NCBI GenBank assembly: GCA_025617745.1
Contig: CM046854.1
Location: 60,035,606-60,099,605, forward strand
Source: Heliocidaris erythrogramma
Taxonomy: Eukaryota; Echinodermata; Echinoidea; Camarodonta; Echinometridae
Reading direction: 5' to 3'
DNA length: 64,000 nt
Made by a program: the position numbers and the translations under genes. Below are positions 44,996-55,277 of this stretch, in pieces; within the stretch, counting starts at the first letter, position 1; each line of letters begins with the position of its first letter. Under the pieces are notes generated by a model. The model searched no databases. It was not told where the DNA came from and worked only from the letters and a program-made list of their open reading frames with translations.

Positions 44996-45116
44996 GTTGC
45001 TATGTCAAGATAGTTACGGTATCTGCCGGGGTTGGAACATGATCCGCCGGCAGATAGTGTTCTTGGTCGTTTTTAGAACCGTATCTGCCGATCCCCGTAT
45101 CTGCCGCTACACCGGC

Positions 45117-47039
45117 AATCACACATCGCAGGCAATCATACCCAGTAGTCAGACCCGTACACATGGTAGGCTACATGTAGGCCTACAGCGACGCGGTGAA
45201 ACCCCTTAGGGCTCCGCTTGAGAACTGGGCTAGATCTGATACACTACTGAGTACTGTGGAAGAAAAGAACAGAGCTACTCTACGAGAATCGCTCTTTTCT
45301 TCCTAATGGTCACAGCAGTGAAATATCTGGTGAAACACCTAATAAAGGTTGGTTTTAACTTGTCACTTGACATTTTTGGAAAAAACGATACTATGACTTC
45401 GAACTGAGTCCACAAAATCAGCGCAAGAACGACCATGTCGGCATTGATTCAACTATACAATTTTACAATTTCACAATACTAAATAGGGTCTACGGCGAAA
45501 GTTGCTCACCTCAGTTCTCAGTCTGACTTCCGACAGTGGTCTCGTGCGGCTTGTTGTTGGTGTTTTTGAACAGTTAATGCTCTGTATTGTGGGCAAGACA
45601 TCATATTTTATGCCTTATGTGACCTTTATAGCATACTTTTGTGATTGATGACAATGCAAAGTACCATGTACTTTTTACATGCCATTTTCTAAACAATGCT
45701 GCCTGGACGCCATCAAGGTATCCTTTAAAAGCTTAATACTTCTGTTTTATGTGAAAATGAAAACTATTTGTAATAGAGCACATAGTTCGGTCACAGTTGC
45801 CCTTTGTTTTTAGGGGGGGGGGGTCTTTTTTTTTTCTTGGATGCACTGTAAAGCTCTCAGTAACATGTTCCTGCAGCAATTATTTGGGAAGTTAGAAATG
45901 CAAAACTATACACAAATAAAATTATAAGGAATATCAAAAAAATCTTCAAGAGTTAATGGTCATTAAGGGACTCTTGACAGTTTCGCACTAAATTTATCTC
46001 CTTTTTGTGAAGTATTAACTTTCTATGTAAATTGTATTGACGTTGTTAGCTTTTTTTCGGGGGGGGGGGGTCGTTGTGGCACCACTGTTTCATCATCTGT
46101 TATCGAGTTATGTCACTTTATCACTAGTCAATCTTTCATTGAATTACTATAGAACGTGTAGAATGTGTTTGACTATGCCCTCAGGAAATTTTAAGTAAAC
46201 AACAACAAGAAAAGTATTGTTGAATACTCAGTAACATTGTCAGTTGCCTTGAAATTGGATGAAACTGACTTGAGATTTTCAGTAATTGTGACATTTTGAC
46301 TTGTCTAAATTTGTCATTGTTATGATTTTCTGAAGATGCAATAAAAATGAAGATCAAAACAAGATTTTAGTACATTGTTTCTTTGAAATTGAATCCAACC
46401 TTTAAAGTTCACTTTGTGGTACTGTAGGTATACCCTTCATAGTTTAATTGGGTTTCTTTGATATCAAATGCAAAAACTGGTTGCATGTAGTAGGTGTTAA
46501 AAAATAGGTTAACATTTTTTAATCATTATTAAATCAAAATATGACAGAATGAAACTTTCACAATGTTCAGGTAAATAATATAAAACTTATCTGAGATAAC
46601 TTCTGTGAAATTTCTGTGATTAATAACCGGGGTAATACGGCTGCAAGCGCTTTGGTCGGTTACATTCTAACTGATAAGGCGCTATATAAAAAACAGCTAT
46701 TATTATTATTATTATTATTATAATTATTATTATAATTATTATTATAATTATTATTATAATTATTATTATTATTGAATTGATGCACTTAAATGTAATTTTC
46801 AGGGGGGTTTTTTAACATGAAGGCCACACAATCTGTGTATATCAGTAATAGAATTCAGAAAACGATAATACCATTGTGCATGGCACCTGTCATTTCTGCC
46901 AACCCTCCCTTATTTAATGCCATTAATGATTCTGCGTTAAAAGGGCAGCTCTGGAATTTCAGATGCAAGGCGCCATGATAATTGTTATGCTCTGAATAAC
47001 TACTGATTCATACATATTTTGTGGCCTTGACTCTTATAA
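45117..47039. other. non-coding stretch with G-runs and an (ATT)n LINE/SINE-like tail
   Basis: G-runs at 45815-45824 and 46060-46070. At 46620-46775 GGCTGCAAGCGCTTTGG ... AAGGCGCTATATAAAAA is followed by (ATT)n, resembling the 3' tail of L2-like LINEs or their SINEs (compare 22800-22870). No coding gene recognised. Confidence 0.45.
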
Positions 47040-48215
47040 GTGCAGTGCCCACCCTCCATTTTTTCAAGTACCCCAAAAGTGTCCCTTGTTATTTCTAAAA
47101 TTTAATGCTTTCTGATAACCCCGGGGGGCCACTCAGATATATGGGTGTACACATGCGTGTCGATGGGTTTTCAAAATACCCCCTAAACAGGTTTTATACT
47201 TGGATGAAAAAAGACCCCTAAACGAGGATATTTGCGCGGCTTTTCATCATCCAACCCCCCTAAACAGGTTTGACTTAGTGCAAGCTAGCGCGCGCTATTA
47301 CTTATTCAGAGGGGGAACCATTTCAGTGCACTATATGGCTGCGTCGGTAGAACTCTCCGCTCCCGATTCTCCTCTCTTTTGCATCCATCCATCTGCATGC
47401 ACTGCCGCGCGCCACTCCCTGAACTGAAATCGGGCTGTAAATACCCGTGAAAATCCCTGAAAATTTCAGAAAATGTCCCATTTACATATTGGTGCCAAAG
47501 TGAAAAATATACCCCCTAAACGCGTTCGGCCAGATTAGTCAAAAGCACCCTTTTTTTGTTGAAAATCAGCGTTTTTGGACCCCTTAACGCGTAACGCGCT
47601 TTACGCGTTCCACCTGAAAAAAATATCCCTTTTTACGCGTTTTCTTGGGCGCGCATGTGTACACCCATATATCTGAGTGCCCCCCCCCCCCCCGGGCTGA
47701 TAACTGACCCTTTTTTACTACAAAATTGCCCCTTTTCCTTTCTAGAAAGTGCCATTTCCCCCGTCTAATAATTGCCCCCTTTGAAAGACAATATTTGCTT
47801 CTCTCAAAAGTATGTCCCTTTTGCTCTGTAATTTTCCCCGAGTGATACGAGTGTACCTTTTCAGATCTTTCATCAAATTAAACGTCACTTTTAAAAAGAG
47901 CCAAAATATAGTTTTGAAAACTCAGTACAGTTTTTATATAGTAACAAGTACCTGTATTACTACATGTACCAGTAAAATGTAAGACAGAGAAGCTGGAGTA
48001 AAGAGGGGTACAATGCCCCTTCCCTTCCACAGCAAAAGATTATTTTTCCACTCGCTTGAATGTGCCCCAAAAGTCGGGGAACATTTTTCAAACTTATCAG
48101 AAGGCAAGGGGAACGTTTCGGGTACTTTTAAAGTCGGGACCCTGTGCCTCCCCCAACAAACACCCACACCCACACACCAGAAGTCTCTCCCCCCCCCCCC
48201 CCCCCCCCCCCCCCG
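47040..48215. repeat. inverted copy of the GGGCAC-type array, split by a hAT-type MITE
   Basis: 47040-47119 and 47705-48160 carry, in reverse orientation, units seen at 7240-7860 (for example AAGTACCCCAAAAGTGTCCC). Ends in a long C-run (48188-48214). Confidence 0.7.
47120..47696. mobile_element. 577-bp hAT-type MITE with 8-bp target duplication
   Basis: CTGATAAC flanks both sides (47112-47119 and 47697-47704). The termini CCCGGGGGGCCACTCAGATA and TATCTGAGTGCCCC...CCCGGG, followed by TATGGGTGTACACATGCG/CGCATGTGTACACCCATA, are inverted over about 37 bp. An 8-bp target suits hAT. The interior repeats CCCCTAAACAGG/CCCCTAAACGCG words. No transposase. Confidence 0.92.
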
Positions 48216-49232
48216 TGTGTATATATATATGATTGCTATTTTAAAATGATATTCAAGTGTAAAGAAAATGGGCACGGACATGGAACAACACAGTTGCATG
48301 TCCCCTGTTGACTTTACCCCCCCCCCTTCTTCTTTTTTTTAAAAACTCCTCCTCATTAATTTTCAAGCCCTTTCCCTCTTCTGAATTCATTTTCTTTTCT
48401 GTTACAGTACTTCAGCCCCTGGGACATTTTCCCCAATTGGTTTGTACACAGTCAATACGTCAGTTTACCTACCAAACGTTGATAGGCGCCCTTTCCCTGG
48501 CAGTTACATCGTACCCTGTGCATCAAAATTTATTTTCACGTAGTGCCATCATTTATACATTAAAATCGCTTTTGAGGATGGGGGCGCAGATTTGATAGTT
48601 TTCCCCGGGCGCCAGAATGCCTAGATAAACCACTGATTTCAAAACATACTCACGGTTGATAAAATAAAAATCTGCTGATATTTGTCAACATAGCAAAAGC
48701 AATTCTAAATGACTCAAAAGAATCCCTTTTCAAAGTGGCACTTATAAAAAAGGTAATGTTTTAATGTATTTCTCAATTCATTCTTCTTATTCTTCTCTCT
48801 CTCTCTCTCTTGAAATTTTTTTAACGAGTTCAGTGCTCAGTGTATTCTGTTTACGAGTGCTGACAAAACTAAATATATTTGGAAAGATTAACATTAAATA
48901 ATACATAACTAATTTAAAAGCATACACAAAGGTATCCATTCAAATTTTAAGTGAGATTAATAATAATACAAAAAACAACACATAACCAACAGTATGGAAT
49001 TTTTCCTGAAATATTACATTTAAAAAAATCCGGCAAATATGAAATCAATTATCTTATAAATATCTTATGAATCGTATTGTGAGGGACGTAAATAAACTTC
49101 AAGCTCAATTAGAGTACAAATTAACTTCATCCCCTAAAGGATTATGATATAGTAAGCAAATACAATTAGCTCCAACATCCTCCAAAATACATGGGACATG
49201 TTGCTAGTAAGGTGCACCCCCACCCTGTGATA
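48216..49232. other. non-coding stretch
   Basis: C-run at 48318-48327, (CT)n at about 48795-48811. No gene. Confidence 0.4.
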
Positions 49233-49236
49233 TTAA

Positions 49237-49663
49237 AGACCTCAGCCTGACCCAAAACAACCATATATTGACGTAAAGCTTAGTAAACAAAGAATATAAT
49301 TACCCTGGGTATTCATAAATTTTCGTCTCCGTTTATCCATAAAAAATAAAAAAGATTTTTTTTGGTCCGCCCCCTCCCTATGGCGTAACAACAGAGGAAG
49401 CTGCAGGGGGTCGCTAGACGTGTGACGACATATCATGTATACAGCTCCGAGTGCGTCTACACGATATATCGTCATCAAATTTTCACCCCCCGCAAAGTAG
49501 CGTTCCTCAGAGACGGGGCCCTCGTCAGAAAAACCATCGGGGCTAAACATTCGGGACGCAGGAAACGGAATCTCATGAAGTTGGTTTCAATTTGTTCAGA
49601 AAATATATAGCTCCCCATGGATGAATAAAGGGTATATTTCAAAATTCGGTCAGGCTGAGGTCT
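49237..49663. mobile_element. ~430-bp MITE, AGACCTCAGCCTGACC ends, TTAA target
   Basis: TTAA at 49233-49236 and TTAA at 49666-49669 (two extra T on the right). The termini AGACCTCAGCCTGACC and GGTCAGGCTGAGGTCT are perfect inverted repeats. Short frames inside have no recognised domain. Confidence 0.8.
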
Positions 49664-49669
49664 TTTTAA

Positions 49670-49918
49670 ATCTGCAAATGCCGAATGGTCTCTTTTTAAA
49701 AAGGGAGATATTTAATGACATTAGCCATAGTTGATTAATAAAATGAACATTTGGCAATGTGAAATAAAGCCCCCACTAATGAAATTATATAATTGCAGAC
49801 TAAATAACAATCTAACCAATGGACATGTGTGTAGTACATAGGTATAACTGGTAGTAAAGGGAGAGACGTAAGATAGTAGTAGGGGCTGTTAAACGAAGGT
49901 CCACCAATAGTTTTGGTT
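49670..49918 (-). other. 3' flank of fucosyltransferase copy 2
   Basis: 49800-49918 aligns with 11570-11677 downstream of copy 1 (TAAATAACAATCTAACCA, GGGGCTGTTAAACGAAGG), showing that the duplicated segment includes the 3' untranslated region. Confidence 0.6.
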
Positions 49919-51200
49919 TTAGAAATCGTGAGGGAATCCGGGCGCGTTATAGGCACACATCTTTGGCCATGAATTATATATCGTTGAATTAGCCCCCTCT
50001 TTACTAATGCCTCTGGGCAAACCCTTTTCATAATCCAAAACCTTTGCTAATGCCTGGCAAAGAAACGGCGGTTTTCGAGCAGCAGTGAGGTATGTGCCTC
50101 CCTTTATTGAGCCATGTCGTTTCCACTTGAAGAATGAATTGTAAAGGGTATCATTTGAACCCACAAGATTGAGATAGTCAACAAGTTCTCTCATGGAGCG
50201 AAAATCTTGGAGATGAATGAAAGAATTCGGGGGGAGCGACTCGCTCGTAATCTTCCCTCGGTGGCCCATAAACGATAGGCAAGAGGTCATGTTGTAGGGC
50301 ATTTTCCCAAAACTTCTCCGTGATGTAATCTCTGCATTCGCTGTTCTCCAGTGCCAAGTAGAACTTGTAGGTACGGAGGCGCTTCCAGCAACTTTCGGAC
50401 CTTCGAATGCAACCTCGGTTACCACACCCTCCGTAGATATCCACTTGGATGTGCTCGGAAAGTTTATTGACAAAGTCGAATCTTTTCCATTTAGTATCTC
50501 TACAATTTGATGCCGCCCAAGCCACCATATTAGGTCTTCCCTGAGCCCAGTTCCGACGGTCATCCTGAGCTATTTCTGGTGTGATTTTGTCGTAAGAACC
50601 ATACGGAATGCAAAAAGTCGAGGATGGCCGATATGTGACGGTGTAGTTGTATAAATGGTCATACTCTCTTGGCGGAAATGTACGAGGCTCCAATGTGAAA
50701 AAAGCCCAGGCTTGATGGGGAGGGCGTCTCTTCTGCATTTCCGCCCAGTCCCACTCTGATCGATGAAAATCATGAACCACAACATGGCTCTGCAGCATTG
50801 TCTCGAAGCTACTATCTACAACGAAACGCACCCCGCAATCTAATCCTGGACATTCCTCCACGAGTTCCGGCCCTTGATGCGTCTTACCGCCCACCCAGTG
50901 CTGGATCTGACGGTAACAAGGCGGCTTGGGCTCCGATGACTTCATTTGTGGTTCTTGGGCTTCATTTTTCAGTCGGGATCTAGAACTCTTTTCGTTAGAC
51001 CCGGGTGTCGTAGGCCTAACAGCTGTTTGGTTATCAAACATGGTAAGTCCGCCTGTACGAATGCCTGCCGCCTGCACCAAGTCGTGGCTATAACTCAGTA
51101 CATTATATGCCGCATAGTATAGTGCAATCAACACGCACATCACCATCATCAAAATCAGCATTTGTTGCTTCACCTTCATCCTTTCGTCGTTTCGATACAA
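49919..51200 (-). pseudogene. alpha-1,3-fucosyltransferase (GT10), copy 2, one frameshift
   Basis: The first Met begins a single-exon type II enzyme: cytoplasmic tail 1-13, membrane helix about 14-36, stem to about 100, then the catalytic domain. Motifs: TVTYRPSSTFCIPYG (187-201), AWAASNC (227-233), VDIYGGCG (253-260), donor motif YKFYLALENSECRDYITEKF (278-297) and IVYGPPREDYERVAPP (309-324). It also has DCGVRF and N-glycosylation sequons (NQT at 57, NYT at 185). At 50230-50235 six G replace the five G of copy 1. The frame shifts after APP and would stop at 50178; the correct C-terminus (NSFIHLQDFRSMRELVDYLN... to FPHDF) continues in the next frame to 49919. The enzyme lacks about 100 C-terminal residues unless the extra G is a sequencing or assembly error, which is credible in a homopolymer. 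Same orientation as copy 1. A possible 5'-UTR splice acceptor (ATATTCTAG) lies upstream. Confidence 0.9.
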
Positions 51201-52353
51201 CCTAGAATATAAAACAGGAAGCTTGAAATGAATGCCAAAATAGCGAGAACCAATTCAATCGTACAATGTTCAACAGAGCTCAACATGTAACATTATTGTT
51301 GTAGTGTTCATTATACGGTTATCTTGACTCGAACATCAGAGAGCATGCACAGGTTTTTACATGTGAGGAAGAAGTCGTTATTAAAGAGCATGAGTGCGCC
51401 CTCTAACTGAATATACATTATAGTCTGTAAGTTGAATAAATCACATAAACAGGATACTGTTACGTCCACCCTTTTTTAGTTTTGTGCTCTCGAGTGTAAA
51501 TATTGTTGGTGGTCAAAATATATTAACCAAGAGCCAAAGATGTAAAAACAAATGCTGCAGTCCAAAAAGAGTTTACGTGATTTTTACAATGTTTAATTAT
51601 CATATGCAGAACAACATTAAAAAAATCATTTTCTTTCAAAATGTTCCGTAAAATTCACTTCTCTCTTGCAAAAATTTTGGCAAATTATGTCTGTTCTTAT
51701 GTAGTTGTTTTCCCGCTTCACTGTTTTTTTTTTTTTTTTTTTTTTGGGGGGGGGGGGGGGGGTTGAGAATGTCGAAACGGTCATCTGGAAACTATTAAAA
51801 AACATTCCTGTTCCAGAAAAAAAAAGATAAACAAAATTTTATCGAAAACATAAAAGATTCTCTCTTTCAATTGGCATAGAGTGTACTTTTCCTGTCCAGG
51901 ACAAAAAAAAATGTTTTTTATAAACCAAAATGTTGTGTATAAAATTGCATTGAAGCATGGAGGTCTACGAATTGTCCATATAAAAATGCCAGAAATTTTA
52001 ATATCTCTCGGAAAAAACATTGTTCAGTTTATCATTCACAGTCTTTTGAGTTGTAGTCAGTTCCTTTTTAGTCCTTTCTAATCCATTCCTCATGATCATT
52101 ATAAAGAAAAATACAACACAATGTAATTCCAAATAGTTCAACAAAACAAAAATTCTGAGAACTTTTTGTCATTGGGCTGTCACTTGCCTATATATTACCT
52201 GATAAAGTCCTTCATCCGTTCTGGCTCACGTCGCTGACGGGAGGATCGTCTCAAAGGGACTCGGGGCTCCGTCCTAGGAGACTCACACGGTGTACGTAGG
52301 TGGGAACATCCGGGTTGAGACCAGTTGGAGCGTCTACCTCGGTGCGAGATCTG
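51201..52353. other. upstream and non-coding stretch with poly(T)/poly(G)
   Basis: 51201-51300 aligns with the copy 1 5' flank. 51316-51375 matches 57347-57405 (TTGACTCGAACATCAGAG). Poly(T) 51726-51745 followed by poly(G) 51746-51762. A GC-richer patch (52220-52350) has no recognised gene. Confidence 0.4.
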
Positions 52354-52490
52354 GGGGCGTTTCATGAAAGGACTTGTCAGATATTTTATCCGACAAATTT
52401 GCTCTCAGCCAATCAGATGCAAGGATTTCAGTAGCTTATAACAGTTGTCGGATAAAATATCCGACAACTTCCTTTCATGAAACGGTCCCC
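52354..52490. mobile_element. ~137-bp palindromic MITE
   Basis: CGTTTCATGAAAGGA and TCCTTTCATGAAACG are perfect inverted ends; inner ATATTTTATCCGACAA and TTGTCGGATAAAATAT continue the symmetry, leaving a ~45-bp centre. The outer borders are GGGG/CCCC and the target duplication is ambiguous (TCTGGG on both sides is possible). Confidence 0.85.
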
Positions 52491-53385
52491 GGGTCTGGGA
52501 TTAGGGACCCTTGGTCTATGGTCGACTGGAGTCTTCGATCAGCCATCTCAGGGTAGGCAGAAGTGGGGATGAATTTTATTTATTTATTTCTTCTTGAAAT
52601 ATATTTAATCAGGATAACAAGAATCAGATATAGGTACAAAATCTATTTTATATCCTGGTCCTGAACAGATAAAAAAGTAGGCCTAATACATAAAAATATA
52701 AATAATGGGAATCAATTACGCTAACAATCAAATACATCTATAATCCAATATAAATCAGCAAAACTACATGTGAGAATAACAAGCATTACAAATAAGTGTA
52801 GCAGATAACAAAAGGAGAAACAGATTAATAATTCGAATTTAAAAAGCGAAATTGATAAAATGACTCTAAAACAAAAATGACTTTAAATTTAAAAAATCGG
52901 ATTCATTTGATATAAATCAGATTTTTAACATTTAAATAGACTTTTTATTACTTTTTTTATTTGTTTCAAATTTCATAGGAAATAATGTTCAATTACAAAT
53001 AAATCTTACCCTAATAATAATATCAATCTTAATCTTCTCATAAATTTTACTCCTAACAATTTTCTTAACAGTATATTTTGTAATTAAGCCCAATTAAAAA
53101 TATTATAACCGATAAATCAAAATCCATTTGAGAAATCATTAATCTCATTGAATTAATTTCCCAACTTACATACATAGGAAACTTCCCTAGGGAATTTCCA
53201 TTAAGTAGAGAAAATTCCCCCACTTTTTGTGCGCACTTAATCAAGCACGCAATTGCTATTCTATTTTCGTCCCCCAGTTACATTGCCAAAAAATACGTTC
53301 CCCCTCCCCCTTTATCATCTGTACATCCATCCTGCCAATAACGTCATTATGCAGAAGCGCGCGCAAGTGCACAAATTTTATCCAA
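52491..53385. other. AT-rich non-coding stretch
   Basis: 52565-52660 in reverse complement ends in AAATAAATAAATAAAATTC and may be the 3' tail of a minus-strand LINE. No gene. Confidence 0.35.
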
Positions 53386-53389
53386 TTAA

Positions 53390-54215
53390 AGTCTATTGAT
53401 TTTAAATATTTATTTAATTCTTATTATTGCGTAGGTGAAGCTGAGATTAAACTAAGTTATCCAAATTCAACGCAAGAAAACATTAATGATTATTCACCAA
53501 TCATAAAGTGGTAAAGCCCCGCTATAGCACCTGAAGAGCTCTTTGAAAGCTGCTGAGATACTTGCATGTGACGTCACACTGGAGACCAATCCTGCCTACT
53601 ATAAGCAGACCATGTCCCATGATACACATTTTCAGTGCCTGTTTTGTCAGTCTAGATGTTAATCTGTTGCCTCACTCTAAACTTCGTGTATGGTATAATT
53701 TTGATGAAAAATAAAGGAATCAGTCGCTTGTAAACGAAATAAGATGCCATTGTGTTTTCAGGTGCTTGTAAAACAGCATTTTCGGCGTTTCAAGAGGGAA
53801 TATATACCGTCCACATGGTCCATGCTATTATTCGGCGGGCTTTTCAATTCCAAAGTGTGGGTTCTTTGATTGATCATTGATCCTAATCCTGTATATTTAC
53901 AAACAAAAGATTTTAGTTTTTAGAATTGGTTTCACTCCCCTTTTAGAATGATGCGAAATACGGCCATGTTAAATACACCCAACTCTTTATAATTTGAGAA
54001 ATAACTGCACTGCAATTACGTTCATTCGTTATAGGACGTCGTCTGCTTTTTTAATAGGCAGGATTGGTCACCGGTGTGACGTCATCAAAACATCGCTATA
54101 TTTCTGGCGAATCGCTCGGAAATACTTTATTTTTGTATTTTTTTTTAATCATCAGATACGCAATTTCTAGAGATACATTATTTGACACATTTGTGGTTTT
54201 CTTTGAATAGGCCCT
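53390..54215. mobile_element. third, inverted and diverged member of the 930-bp TTAA family
   Basis: The reverse complement aligns with 23539-24468 and 27634-28565 throughout: TTTCTGGCGAATC, CATCGCTATATTTCTGGCGA, GACGTCGTCTGCTT, ATAATTTTGATGAAAAATAA, CTGAAGAGCTC. TTAA is at 53386-53389; the other side has TTAG (54216-54219). It is older by its many substitutions and indels. Confidence 0.8.
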
Positions 54216-54219
54216 TTAG

Positions 54220-54931
54220 TTTGAACAGCAATTTCTTTGCCCCCGTTGCATTGCACAAAGGATGGCTCTGGGCCGTATTCTTTCAAAATGGACCACCTCA
54301 AAAGGTGGTCCATTCGATTCTTTGATTTTGGAATGGCAATTGGAACAGTTTTTTTGTCACCCGGTTACATTGAAAAAGACAGAGAATGCGTGTTTTGGGC
54401 AATTTAACTATCGTAGTAAAGTACCTATTTGTAACATTTAGATGGTAATGTTTAGTTTATTTTGAGTATTGCAATAGGGTTATTATAAGCTTTTCCATTG
54501 GCAGTGATACAAAACTTCTCTTATTATTCAAAGCACTGAACATAAAATGAACTGTCAGTGTTGGAGAGGAATATACAGCTTTGCAACAGTCAATGTGTGA
54601 CTATACTACATTATGTTATTGCAACTTTTACCAAATGTTCTCTAAAAAATCTGTTACATTCTGTGATAAATGTAATAAGAAAGAAATAAGAAACATGTTT
54701 CACTGATAGCCGAGAAGAAATTCAAATTTCAAAGAAAAACTTTACAGTGTACATACATTTACATACATGTAAATACTTAAACCAAATTGGAGTCACTGCT
54801 GATCACGTACTTATCTTTGATTCTGATGGAAGTAGTTGATTTGAAGGATAAAACTGCTAACAACAAAGCTTTTGTCAATTAATTGTATATATTATAAAAT
54901 AAGTGATTTAAATCAATGATTTTTTTTTTTG

Positions 54932-54962
<31 letters not shown>

Positions 54963-55277
54963 TGGGGGGGGGGGGTGAAAAACACGTTGATTTAAATCAA
55001 CATACATGTAATTCAAATCCGCCAACCCTGCTTTAAAAAGTACAAATACATACAATAAATACAACGAAGCAAGAGGGAAGATAAAAGGGAAATTGGTAGA
55101 AAGGAGAGAAAGAAATAGAGAAAGAGAGAGATTAAGGACAGACTGAAATAGAAGTGAAATGAGAGATGGCTGGACCGTGTCAGGTAAAGTTCAAGAATGG
55201 GCATATTGTGTCATACAGGATTAAAATATCTTTTCTTATAAATGCGTTTAAATGTACCCATAGATTCACCTTTTTCA
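54220..55277. other. non-coding stretch with hairpin and simple repeats
   Basis: 54289-54312 is a perfect 10-bp-arm hairpin (TGGACCACCT/AGGTGGTCCA). (GTTTT)n at 54930-54960 and a G-run at 54964-54975 are flanked by GATTTAAATCAA on both sides. A purine-rich patch lies at 55080-55160. No gene. Confidence 0.5.

Larger units (their letters stand above)
44448..45116. mobile_element. outer MITE of a three-level nest
   Basis: The termini GCCGGTGTAGCGGCA and TGCCGCTACACCGGC are perfect inverted repeats. The interior repeats CAGATACCG/CGGTATCTGCCG words. It is interrupted from about 44637 to 44995 by a copy of the ACCTGTTTACTAA element. No transposase. Confidence 0.85.

Noticed and set aside
47200-47427. 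75-codon frame inside the hAT-type MITE
   Set aside because: Repeated CCCCTAAAC words generate it; no domain and no fitting gene structure.
49242-49550. 102-codon frame in the 430-bp MITE as a gene
   Set aside because: Lies wholly inside the inverted-repeat element, overlaps an open frame on the other strand and has no domain.
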